The notes under the pieces were generated by a model that was not told the DNA's origin, did not search any database, and worked only from the letters and a program-made list of their open reading frames with translations. A DNA stretch of 14,015 bases from an uncultured Paenibacillaceae bacterium (GTDB lineage Bacteria; Bacillota; Bacilli; Aneurinibacillales; Aneurinibacillaceae), in contig CALNBV010000075.1 in NCBI GenBank assembly GCA_937874515.1, positions 1 to 14,015 on the forward strand, in the 5' to 3' direction. The position numbers and the translations under genes are program-made. Below, one piece after another: positions 7,025 to 13,967 of this stretch (position 1 is its first letter; the number at the start of each line of letters is the position of its first letter).

Positions 7025-7859
7025 AGGCGCTCCATTCCTTTGGTAACCGGTGTAAAGCTACAAAGTGGGATAACACATCCCGCATTTGTCTGCGGGTAAC
7101 GATGGCATCCAACATCCCATGTTTCAGTAGAAATTCTGCACTTTGAAAGCCTTCCGGTAATTTTTGTTTAATGGTTTGTTCAATAACTCTTTTTCCAGCA
7201 AAGCCAATTAGCGTACCTGGCTCTGCAAGAATTATATCCCCTAGCATTGCATAGCTTGCTGTTACTCCACCTGTTGTAGGATGGGTTAGCACAGAAATAT
7301 ACAATAATCCTGCTTCACTATGTCTTTGCAACGCTGCAGAGGTTTTTGCCATTTGCATTAAGGAAAGGACCCCTTCTTGCATTCTGGCACCACCGGAGGC
7401 CGAAAAAATAATCAAAGGCAATTTCATATTTGTTGCAGATTCAATGGCCCGGGTAATTTTCTCCCCGATAGCTGAACCCATACTTCCCATCATAAACAAG
7501 GGTTCCATTACTGCAAATACTGTATCAATTCCTTTTAATTTTCCTCTTCCGGTTAATACCCCTTCATTTACTCCACTCGTGTTCGTTGCTTTTTCCAACT
7601 TTTTATCATAATCAGGAAAATCAAGGGGATTCTTGCTGACTATATTTATATCCCATTCTTCAAAAGTATTGGAATCAACTAATGTTTTAATCCTATTTTT
7701 CGCTGTTATACGAAATTGAAAGCCACAATCACAGGTATATACATCAGTTACTAATCTAGACTTTTGATAAATTTTATAACATGTAGGACACACCACAACC
7801 TGAGGAGGTTTTTTCACCTCAGACAGTTTACTAAATTGGAGGGAAGATTCCGGCGGCAT
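7014..7859 (-). CDS. accD: AccD, carboxyltransferase beta subunit with zinc ribbon
   Basis: 281 residues, close to family length. An N-terminal zinc ribbon is followed by the crotonase-like carboxyltransferase fold, with MGSMGSAIGEKITRAIE, FSASGGARMQEGVLSLMQMA, HPTTGGVTASYAMLGD and EPGTLIGFAGKRVIEQT. The ribbon cysteines are C24, C27, C43 and C45. The second knuckle is C-x-C instead of the usual C-x2-C, one residue short. It forms the heterotetramer with AccA, whose gene overlaps its 3' end. It starts one base after the ADH stop, with GGAGGGG inside the ADH gene as ribosome binding site. Neither the biotin carboxylase (accC) nor carrier (accB) gene is in the window, so partners must be encoded elsewhere. 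Confidence 0.92.
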   Translation of the reverse strand: MPPESSLQFSKLSEVKKPPQVVVCPTCYKIYQKSRLVTDVYTCDCGFQFRITAKNRIKTLVDSNTFEEWDINIVSKNPLDFPDYDKKLEKATNTSGVNEGVLTGRGKLKGIDTVFAVMEPLFMMGSMGSAIGEKITRAIESATNMKLPLIIFSASGGARMQEGVLSLMQMAKTSAALQRHSEAGLLYISVLTHPTTGGVTASYAMLGDIILAEPGTLIGFAGKRVIEQTIKQKLPEGFQSAEFLLKHGMLDAIVTRRQMRDVLSHFVALHRLPKEWSAYGG

Positions 7860-7860
7860 T

Positions 7861-9045
7861 CTATGCCCCTCCGGAAACGAAAGATTTATCGGCTAACTCC
7901 CGGTATAATTCAATAATTTCTTCTTTCGTTGCTAATCTTGGATTGTTCGCCGGACTGCCACTGGCCAAAGCATCTTCAGCCATTTTCGGTGCTACCTCCA
8001 TAAATTTATCTGGATTAATTTTTAATTGTTGCAACGTAGGAAGTTGCAGTGCCTCACATAATTCTTCTACTTTTGTAACCGCTAATTCCGCTGCTTCTTC
8101 ATCAGTTAAGCCAGTAGTATCCACTCCCATTGCCCGGGCAATTTCTGCAAATCTCTCTGTTGTTTCGGGAACAGAAAAACGCATGACTGTTGGCAATAAA
8201 ATTGCATTTGAGATTCCATGAGGCACATGGAACAGGGCGCCAATTGGCCTGGACATTCCATGTACTAAAGCAACAGATGCATTACTAAAGGCAAGGCCAG
8301 CCTCCATTGCACCGATCAAAACACTTTCTCTCGCCTCAAGGTCTTTTCCATCAATCCATGCTCTCTCTAAATATGGATAAATCCGACGGATGGCAGATAA
8401 AGCAAGAGAATCAGCTAAGGGCTGCCGTCTACGGGAAATATAAGATTCAATTGCATGGGTCAGGGCATCAACCCCTGTACCTGCGGTCACTCCTTTTGGA
8501 CAAGTAAGTGTTAGTTCTGGATCGAGTATCGCAACCCGAGGAACCAGAAAACTGCTACCAATCATCATTTTCACATCAGTTTCCTCATCAGTAATAACCA
8601 TTACCCGGGTTACTTCGGAACCTGTACCTGCAGTTGTAGGAATCGCAATGACAGGAAGCCCAATGGATGGAACCTTTTCCATCCCCATATATTGTGACAT
8701 AGGCTCTGGATTATTAAACATCATGGAAATGGCTTTGGCTGTATCAATGGCACTGCCACCACCAATTGCAATAATAACCTCGCTTCTGGATTCCTCACAT
8801 GCCTGTAACCCTTTCCTTACTTCCCGTAACGTGGGTTCCCCTGACACATCTGCAAAAACGGTAAATTTCAATCCGGCTTTTTTCAGAACTTTCTTTAATG
8901 GGTCTACCATTCCCAGTTCATTTAATATTTTATCGGTTACGATTAGAACATTTAATCCATAACCTAATGCAAAATCAGCGGTTTGTTGTAATGATCCGGG
9001 ACCAGTTACAATGGTTCCTGGAGTTAAAAAATGATGAATGGACAT
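7861..9045 (-). CDS. Iron-containing (group III) alcohol dehydrogenase
   Basis: 394 residues, typical for the family. The N-terminal domain binds NAD(P) through GGGSAIDTAK (95-104) and PTTAGTGSEVT (136-146). The all-helical C-terminal domain supplies the metal ligands D193, H197, H262 and H276, read from GVDALTHAIES and VHGMSRPIGALFHVPHG. The intact ligand set argues for an active Fe- or Zn-dependent enzyme interconverting an alcohol and an aldehyde or ketone. The family covers 1,3-propanediol, butanol, lactaldehyde and hydroxyacid-oxoacid dehydrogenases, and the substrate cannot be read here. Start at 9045 has GAGAGGTG upstream. It lies 29 bases after the SDR gene and one base before accD, so all four genes are probably co-transcribed. 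Confidence 0.92.
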   Translation of the reverse strand: MSIHHFLTPGTIVTGPGSLQQTADFALGYGLNVLIVTDKILNELGMVDPLKKVLKKAGLKFTVFADVSGEPTLREVRKGLQACEESRSEVIIAIGGGSAIDTAKAISMMFNNPEPMSQYMGMEKVPSIGLPVIAIPTTAGTGSEVTRVMVITDEETDVKMMIGSSFLVPRVAILDPELTLTCPKGVTAGTGVDALTHAIESYISRRRQPLADSLALSAIRRIYPYLERAWIDGKDLEARESVLIGAMEAGLAFSNASVALVHGMSRPIGALFHVPHGISNAILLPTVMRFSVPETTERFAEIARAMGVDTTGLTDEEAAELAVTKVEELCEALQLPTLQQLKINPDKFMEVAPKMAEDALASGSPANNPRLATKEEIIELYRELADKSFVSGGA

Positions 9046-9074
9046 TGTTGCTACACCTCTCTCGTTAGATTGTT

Positions 9075-9923
9075 TTATCTCATTTCAGTTCCACAGGATA
9101 CATTAAGTGATTGACCTGTCATACTGTTGGATTCATCAGATGCAAGGAATAATGCAATTTTTCCTACTTCTTCTTCAGTTGGGATGCGACGAAGGGCTGC
9201 CATGCGGATCATTTTTTCCTGAATAACTTCCCAGGGAACATTGCGAATTTCTGCCCGCTTCTTCCAAACCCTTTCAATACGAGGCCCTTGTACAGGCCCA
9301 GGACAAATGGCATTCACACGAATGTTATGTTTTCCAAGTTCTGCGGCGATGCTTTGGGTGAAGCCAATCATCCCCCATTTTGCTACTGCATAAGGAGAAC
9401 GGAATGGATAGGCCCGTTTGCCAAATATAGAAGATACGTTGATGATATTTCCGGATTTTTGCGGAATCATAATTTTCGCAGCTTCTTTCGTACATAAAAA
9501 CGCACCTGTTATATCTATGTTTAAACAATCATTCCAATCCTCGAGAGAAATTTCTGCTACGGATCCAGTAGGGCCAGAAACCCCTGCATTATTTACTAGA
9601 ATATCTACACGACCATAACGGTCCATTGTTTTTTCAAATAAATTAATACAATCCCTTTCACTTGCAACATCTGTAGGTACACTCATAACCTCTGCACCAA
9701 GGTCTACAAGTTCTTGATGAACTTTTGAAAGGGTTTCTTCATTCCGTGCAGCCAGTACTACTTTTGCCCCTTCTTTTATAAAGGGAATAGCAATCGCACG
9801 GCCTAACCCACCATTTCCTCCAGTAATAATGGTAATGCGGTCCTCTAATTTTTTACCAGATGACATTGATGGTTGTGCTCCAGACATCGTGGTTGGTTGA
9901 CTTCCAGCGGTACTGTTAAACAT
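9075..9923 (-). CDS. Short-chain dehydrogenase/reductase (SDR)
   Basis: 282-residue classical SDR. The Rossmann glycine motif TGGNGGLG is at 34-41, NNAG at 111-114, and the catalytic residues S165, Y178 and K182 are in place (Y-x3-K in SPYAVAKWG), as is N135. The C-terminal NVSCGTEM resembles 3-oxoacyl-reductase-like members. It should be an NAD(P)-dependent alcohol/ketone oxidoreductase; the substrate is unknown. Unusual is a low-complexity Ser/Thr/Gln/Pro/Met N-terminal stretch (about residues 1-23) before the first strand. ATG 9923 is chosen because GGGAG lies nine bases upstream; internal Met13 or Met20 would remove the tail. First gene of the SDR-ADH-accD-accA operon, behind a near-consensus promoter. 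Confidence 0.9.
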   Translation of the reverse strand: MFNSTAGSQPTTMSGAQPSMSSGKKLEDRITIITGGNGGLGRAIAIPFIKEGAKVVLAARNEETLSKVHQELVDLGAEVMSVPTDVASERDCINLFEKTMDRYGRVDILVNNAGVSGPTGSVAEISLEDWNDCLNIDITGAFLCTKEAAKIMIPQKSGNIINVSSIFGKRAYPFRSPYAVAKWGMIGFTQSIAAELGKHNIRVNAICPGPVQGPRIERVWKKRAEIRNVPWEVIQEKMIRMAALRRIPTEEEVGKIALFLASDESNSMTGQSLNVSCGTEMR

Positions 9924-9991
9924 AATTATCTCTCCCTTTTTTTGTAATTTTTATTGTATTGATACAGATTGTTTTTATATCTTTGTGTTAT

Positions 9992-10020
9992 ATAATAAGG
10001 CTCCTACAACCGTCTGTCAA
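9992..10020 (-). promoter_or_regulatory. Sigma-A promoter of the SDR-ADH-accDA operon
   Basis: Minus strand TTGACA (10020-10015), a 17-base spacer, then TATTAT (9997-9992): a perfect -35 and a 5/6 -10. It lies about 70 bases before the SDR start. The -10 is part of TTATTATATAACA, also found at the promoter of the 38-codon gene. A CodY-like 12/15 match (10026-10040) lies directly upstream, and a small palindrome TGTAT-tg-ATACA (9955-9966) lies in the leader. Confidence 0.8.
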
Positions 10021-10083
10021 CTAAAAAGATTCAGAAAAATCGAGAATTTAACCAGGACAAGGCCTATGGATTTATGAATAAAG

Positions 10084-10173
10084 AAAACTTGGCTGGCGTC
10101 AAGCCTTCAGGCGCCGGCGGCAGCCTTAGTTGCCCTTATGTCGATAAGACAAAATTTATAAATTCTTATCGAC
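10084..10173. repeat. GC-rich repeat-like intergenic element ending in a perfect 10-bp stem
   Basis: The stretch from about 10084 to 10139 is far richer in G and C than its surroundings and contains pairable units such as CTTGGC/GTCAAG, GCC-TTCA-GGC and the palindrome GGCGCC. It runs into GTCGATAAGA (10140-10149) and TCTTATCGAC (10164-10173), a perfect stem whose loop carries the palindrome AATTTATAAATT (10153-10164). From memory it resembles short elements scattered between genes in Bacillaceae; I cannot verify that here. It belongs to no gene I can support. Confidence 0.5.
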
Positions 10174-10182
10174 TAAAAAGAA

Positions 10183-10203
10183 AACAGACATGAATTGTCT
10201 GTT
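10183..10203 (-). terminator. Terminator of the 38-codon gene
   Basis: AACAGACA (10183-10190) and TGTCTGTT (10196-10203) form a perfect eight-pair stem with a five-base loop. On the minus strand a T-rich tract (TTTTCTTTTT) follows. It lies 15 bases after the small gene's stop. Confidence 0.75.
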
Positions 10204-10218
10204 CTATATGGAATGTAA

Positions 10219-10335
10219 TTATTTATTTATGCGTAACAAGCCATTCATCCGCTCCCTTAATTTTCTCTCAGCGGTCCCCATTGGCAGCACACCAAACTTA
10301 ATTTTCTTCTCTAAACCACCTTTAACCTGTTTCAT
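10219..10335 (-). CDS. Basic 38-aa microprotein, unknown function
   Basis: 38 codons beginning MKQVKGGLEKKIKFGVLPMG and ending LRINK. It is supported by the site GGAGGGG nine to ten bases before ATG 10335, a TTGACG/TATTAT promoter and a clean terminator after the stop. The product is strongly basic (Lys and Arg well outnumber three Glu), has no cysteine and no convincing membrane segment, and contains a likely amphipathic helix over TAERKLRERMNGLL. I recognise no family. It is divergent from the BaiN-type flavoprotein gene and parallel to the SDR operon, whose promoter shares its -10 sequence, so the two may be expressed under the same conditions. A regulatory RNA with an incidental reading frame is the alternative. 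Confidence 0.6.
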   Translation of the reverse strand: MKQVKGGLEKKIKFGVLPMGTAERKLRERMNGLLRINK

Positions 10336-10392
10336 AATTCTCCCCTCCAAGGATTGTTATAATATACATCTGCTAATAATGTATTCTGTTAT

Positions 10393-10422
10393 ATAATAAC
10401 TGATTCATAAAATTTCCGTCAA
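10393..10422 (-). promoter_or_regulatory. Promoter of the 38-codon gene
   Basis: Minus strand TTGACG (10422-10417), an 18-base spacer, TATTAT (10398-10393). The -10 lies in GTTATATAATAAC (10388-10400, plus strand), a perfect palindrome that could also be an operator. TTATTATATAACA here is identical to the -10 region of the SDR operon promoter. Confidence 0.65.
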
Positions 10423-10427
10423 CTCAA

Positions 10428-10442
10428 ACTTTTCTGAAAAAT
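10428..10442 (+). promoter_or_regulatory. CodY-like box in the divergent intergenic region
   Basis: ACTTTTCTGAAAAAT matches 13 of 15 positions of AATTTTCWGAAAATT. It is directly upstream of the -35 of the 38-codon gene and about 75 bases before the BaiN-like gene. Binding is hypothetical. Confidence 0.3.
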
Positions 10443-10513
10443 AGGCTTAGATTATATTTCTTGCAATTATCTCCTCTACATGACCAAAATAAGAAAGAGA
10501 AGGAGGAAGTTTT

Positions 10514-11779
10514 ATGAATTCATATGATGTAACCATTGTAGGTGGAGGACCTGCTGGATTAATGGCAGCTATCGCCGCTGCTCAACAACAAGTTAACGTG
10601 GCTTTAATTGAAAAAGGGAATATGTTAGGCAGAAAATTACGCATTTCCGGTGGTGGAAGATGTAATGTCACCAATGGGAAACCCCTTGATGAAATCATAA
10701 AAAACGTACCTGGCAACGGAAAATTTCTATATAGTACATTACATCAATTTAATAATCAGGATATTATCCGCTTTTTTGAAGGGTTAGGAATTCCTTTGAA
10801 AGAAGAAGACAGAGGAAGAATGTTCCCGGCCACAGATCAAGCAAAAACAGTAGTGGATGCCCTTATTCGCAAAATGGACAAATTCGGTGTTGCCATAATT
10901 ACAGGAGATCCTGTGAAAGACATCGTATTCAAGGAACATGTACATACCCTTAGCCTTACATCCGGAAAAACAATACATACAAAGACGGTAATTCTTGCAA
11001 CAGGGGGCTGTTCTATGCCTAAAACCGGTTCCACGGGAGATGGGTACACATGGGCTAAAAAAGCCGGACATACCATTACAGACCTTTATCCAACAGCGGT
11101 TCCTTTAACAGCAAACAATGACTATATCCAGAATCATTCCTTACAAGGGCTGTCCCTGCGCAACATCACCCTTACTCTTTTGAATCCAAAAGGAAAAAAA
11201 ATCATTCAAGAAGAAGGGGATATGATTTTTACCCATTTCGGCATATCGGGGCCTGCAGTTTTGCGAATAAGCCATTATGTATCCATTACTCGAAAAAAAT
11301 TTAACAATCTCCCTCTTTCTTTAACCATTGACCTATTTCCACACCTGAATATAGAGATGGTTGAAAAAGATCTGCAACAATTAAAGGAAACAAATGAAAA
11401 AAAGGCCCTAAAAAACGCATTGAAAAACTATGTTCCAGAAAGGCTTTTGACCCTGCTGATCCAACTCATTGAATGTGAAGATACCCTTACGATGACACAG
11501 GTTTCGAAAGACAAGTTACAAAAACTAGCTTTGTTAATGAAGAATTTCCCTTTAACCATAACAGGAACCCTTCCTTTAGAACTTGCAACGGTAACAGGGG
11601 GTGGCGTTCACATTAAAGAGATTAATCCAAAAACCATGGAATCTCGTTTAACAAAGGGTCTGTATTTTGCAGGAGAAATTATGGATGTCCATGCCCATAC
11701 CGGAGGATATAACATCACTGTTGCTTTTTCCACAGGTTATACAGCAGGTCATTCTGCTGCATTAGAATGTCTTGTGTAA
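10514..11779 (+). CDS. HI0933/BaiN-like NAD(P)/FAD-dependent oxidoreductase
   Basis: 421 residues, the normal size of the HI0933-like flavoprotein family (B. subtilis YtfP type). Signatures are the FAD dinucleotide fold VGGGPAGLMAA (9-19), GRKLRISGGGRCNVTN (about 40-55), ATGGCSMPKTGSTGDGY, FTHFGISGPAVL, and the C-terminal FAGEIMDVHAHTGGYN that closes the FAD site. One family member is the clostridial bile-acid enzyme BaiN; for most bacterial members the physiological substrate is not known, so no substrate is claimed. AAGGAGGAAG lies just before ATG 10514. It is divergent from the 38-codon gene and followed after 26 bases by the cNMP/CBS/DUF294 gene, with which it may be co-transcribed. Confidence 0.9.
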   Translation: MNSYDVTIVGGGPAGLMAAIAAAQQQVNVALIEKGNMLGRKLRISGGGRCNVTNGKPLDEIIKNVPGNGKFLYSTLHQFNNQDIIRFFEGLGIPLKEEDRGRMFPATDQAKTVVDALIRKMDKFGVAIITGDPVKDIVFKEHVHTLSLTSGKTIHTKTVILATGGCSMPKTGSTGDGYTWAKKAGHTITDLYPTAVPLTANNDYIQNHSLQGLSLRNITLTLLNPKGKKIIQEEGDMIFTHFGISGPAVLRISHYVSITRKKFNNLPLSLTIDLFPHLNIEMVEKDLQQLKETNEKKALKNALKNYVPERLLTLLIQLIECEDTLTMTQVSKDKLQKLALLMKNFPLTITGTLPLELATVTGGGVHIKEINPKTMESRLTKGLYFAGEIMDVHAHTGGYNITVAFSTGYTAGHSAALECLV

Positions 11780-11792
11780 AATCTTTTAAATT

Positions 11793-11798
11793 AGGAGG
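11793..11798 (+). promoter_or_regulatory. Ribosome binding site deciding the start of the DUF294 gene
   Basis: AGGAGG, seven bases before ATG 11806. The frame is open further upstream to an ATG at 11767 inside the preceding gene, which lacks such a site. Confidence 0.85.
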
Positions 11799-11805
11799 CA
11801 GTTCG

Positions 11806-13710
11806 ATGCAACATATTAAACAAATGATGCAATCCCATCCGCTTTTTCACTCCCTCCCAGATTTTGAACTTGACGTATTAATGGAACACTCTATTCCTAT
11901 GATTCAGGCTAAGGATCATTTTTTAATTCATGAAAGAGAAACAAGAGGTGAACTTTATCTTTTGGTGCGAGGCCTTGCCCGCAGTATCTTAATAAACGAA
12001 TCAGGGGCAGAAGAAACCATTCATTTTTATCAACCTGGGGATCTTATTGGCTTACTTCATCAATTTTCTGATGAACCTGCCCTTTTTTCTGTGCAAACCA
12101 CTGAAAAATGTGAATTGTTGGTTTTACCAAAAGGGGAATTCCATCGGTTGGTTCAGAAATATACTGCCTTTGCTGAAAAATTAACCATTGAAATGAGTTT
12201 GCGTTTACAACAGTTATATCAAACTCTTGCTGTGGAAGCTTCCCAGCATCCCATAGGCTTGGAAACCTATCCCTATCGAAAGAAAGTCGGAGATCTTATG
12301 ACTCGGCCACCCATTACAATAGAATTGAATACACCTGTTGTACATGCAGCCCAGGAAATGATCAATCGGAAAATAAGTTCCCTGTTGGTTACAGAACAAG
12401 AGGAACTGGTAGGCATTATTACTGAACATGATTTGTTTCAAATGATTCCACAGCATTCCTCAATTCCACATACAAGAGTTTCAGATTTAATGAGCAGGAA
12501 ATTAGTAACCATTTCTCCGGAAGCATTCTTTTATGAAGCGATGCTAAAAATGATTAACAATAACATAAAACATTTACCTGTAGTAAAAGGAAAGAATATT
12601 GAAGGAATCATTACATTAAGAAGTCTTTCAGATTTTCGTGGACATTCAGTTCTTACATTAGTAGAAAAAATCGAGAATGTTGATTCTTTGCAAAAATTTA
12701 TACAAATTAATCCTCTTATTATTTCATTCACAAAAGAAATGATAGGGGGAAATTCCACAACATGGGAGTTATGTCCCATCCTTACAGAATTTAATGACCG
12801 TCTTTTGCGAAAAATTATTCAGTTAGCAGAAAAAGAAATGATTAACGAGGGATTTGGCCCCCCTCCCGTTGACTATTGCTGGATTGCCATGGGAAGTGAA
12901 GGAAGGGAAGAACAAACCATTTCCACTGACCAGGATAATGGAATGATCTATGGAGACATTGAAAATATAGAAGACCAGAAAACCATCGATGACTATTTCA
13001 ACAAACTCTCTGAAAAAGTAGTGTTTGGTTTAGAACAAGCAGGTATTCCTCGATGCAAAGGGGGAGTGATGGCCACAAATCCCCATTGGCGTAAATCTTT
13101 ATCTGGATGGAAAGAAACCCTATTGAATTGGTTTTCTTATTTACAAACAGAAGATATCCGACAGTTTACTATTTTCTTAGACTTCCGCCCTATTTACGGA
13201 AATATAAATCTTGCAAAAGAATTGCGCAAGATGTTGTTTACGGAAAAAAGAAAACATCCCTTAATTTATCCCTTGCTCGTTGAAGACGATGCAGGATCAT
13301 CAGTCCCCCTTGGGCTTTTTGGAAGACTATTAGTCGATAAAAAAACTGGAGAAACCCTGGATATAAAGACCAGCGCTCTCGTTCACTTTATCAATGTCAT
13401 GCGAATCCTTTCTTTATTTGAAGGTATTGAGGACGTGTCAACACTCTCTCGTTTAAAACAATTAAAGAAGAAAGGTGTATTTACCGAAGAAGAAGAAGAA
13501 GAAATCGCACATTCTTTTCAAATCCTGATGGACTTAAGAATACGCCTTCATTTAGAACAAATAGAGCATCAATCTCCCCTATCCAATACGTTGAACGTAT
13601 CTAGATTAACTAAACACGAGCGGATTCAACTTAAGAAATCTTTAACGACAGCAAAATGGCTCCAACACCGTTTATTGCGTATGTTTCAGGTAAAAGGAAT
13701 GCGAATTTAA
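11806..13710 (+). CDS. cNMP-binding / CBS pair / DUF294 putative nucleotidyltransferase
   Basis: 634 residues with four recognisable parts: a cyclic-nucleotide-binding-like beta barrel (about 10-130, with YQPGDLIGLLHQFSDEPALFSVQT), two CBS domains (about 160-215 around VGDLMTRPPITI, and 225-280 around VSDLMSRKLVTI), a DUF294 nucleotidyltransferase-like domain (about 310-450), and a helical DUF294 C-terminal domain. The nucleotidyltransferase core shows GSEGR (363-367) and TDQDN with D375 and D377, the acidic pair expected to bind metal, as in the GlnD uridylyltransferase family. Such proteins are signal-responsive and often encoded beside sodium/solute symporters and an exonuclease gene; their target is not established. 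ATG 11806 is chosen for its AGGAGG. The stop codon lies inside a 20-bp tandem repeat. No clear terminator follows. Confidence 0.88.
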   Translation: MQHIKQMMQSHPLFHSLPDFELDVLMEHSIPMIQAKDHFLIHERETRGELYLLVRGLARSILINESGAEETIHFYQPGDLIGLLHQFSDEPALFSVQTTEKCELLVLPKGEFHRLVQKYTAFAEKLTIEMSLRLQQLYQTLAVEASQHPIGLETYPYRKKVGDLMTRPPITIELNTPVVHAAQEMINRKISSLLVTEQEELVGIITEHDLFQMIPQHSSIPHTRVSDLMSRKLVTISPEAFFYEAMLKMINNNIKHLPVVKGKNIEGIITLRSLSDFRGHSVLTLVEKIENVDSLQKFIQINPLIISFTKEMIGGNSTTWELCPILTEFNDRLLRKIIQLAEKEMINEGFGPPPVDYCWIAMGSEGREEQTISTDQDNGMIYGDIENIEDQKTIDDYFNKLSEKVVFGLEQAGIPRCKGGVMATNPHWRKSLSGWKETLLNWFSYLQTEDIRQFTIFLDFRPIYGNINLAKELRKMLFTEKRKHPLIYPLLVEDDAGSSVPLGLFGRLLVDKKTGETLDIKTSALVHFINVMRILSLFEGIEDVSTLSRLKQLKKKGVFTEEEEEEIAHSFQILMDLRIRLHLEQIEHQSPLSNTLNVSRLTKHERIQLKKSLTTAKWLQHRLLRMFQVKGMRI

Positions 13711-13757
13711 TCGAAATCAATCTAATTTAATCGAATTCAATCTAATTTAATCGAATA
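13704..13757. repeat. 20-bp tandem repeat, about 2.7 copies, including the DUF294 stop codon
   Basis: Copy 1 is 13704-13723, copy 2 13724-13743 and a partial copy 3 starts at 13744. The unit is AATTTAATCGAATTCAATCT, with one difference between copies 1 and 2. Copy 1 contains the TAA stop (13708-13710). The order and identity suggest recent slippage duplication. Confidence 0.85.
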
Positions 13758-13790
13758 TAAAAAAATTTTAATATATTCTGAAAATTTATA

Positions 13791-13819
13791 TTTTCAAATC
13801 TATAAAAATGTTTTATTAT
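13791..13819 (+). promoter_or_regulatory. Candidate promoter of the truncated last gene
   Basis: TTTTCA (13791-13796), 17-base spacer, TATTAT (13814-13819). A CodY-like box TATATTCTGAAAATT (13772-13786, 13/15) is directly upstream. The leader (13826 onward) has a hairpin, GGGTGGTGA (13829-13837) with TCACACCC (13842-13849), one bulged base, and no T-run. Confidence 0.5.
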
Positions 13820-13878
13820 ATGAAATGTGGGTGGTGAAATCTCACACCCTTCGTCAAATATTTTCAAAATATTCAAAA

Positions 13879-13893
13879 ATGTAAACGGTTTAA
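13879..13893 (+). promoter_or_regulatory. cre-like site (CcpA) in the leader of the last gene
   Basis: ATGTAAACGGTTTAA agrees with the cre pattern WTGNAANCGNWNNCW except for one position, and its core TAAAC-G-GTTTA is a perfect palindrome. Lying downstream of the candidate promoter, it would act as a roadblock repressor site for carbon catabolite repression. Inference from motif only. Confidence 0.5.
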
Positions 13894-13967
13894 AAAACGA
13901 GGGGGATCTAGGTTAGCTTTCATCACTCCAATGTTTCAGCAAAAAAAAATAAAAAAGGAAGTGAAAA

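Noticed and set aside
9955..9966. Palindrome TGTAT-tg-ATACA in the SDR leader as an operator
   Set aside because: Five-base arms are expected by chance in this composition; mentioned only with the promoter.
10074..10193. Plus-strand 39-codon reading frame (MNKENLAGVKPSGAGG...) through the GC-rich element
   Set aside because: No ribosome binding site, and it runs through the repeat-like hairpin element and into the opposite gene's terminator; better explained as part of the repeat.
13829..13849. Hairpin GGGTGGTGA/TCACACCC as a terminator for the DUF294 gene
   Set aside because: No T-run follows, and it lies after the candidate promoter, so a leader structure is more likely.
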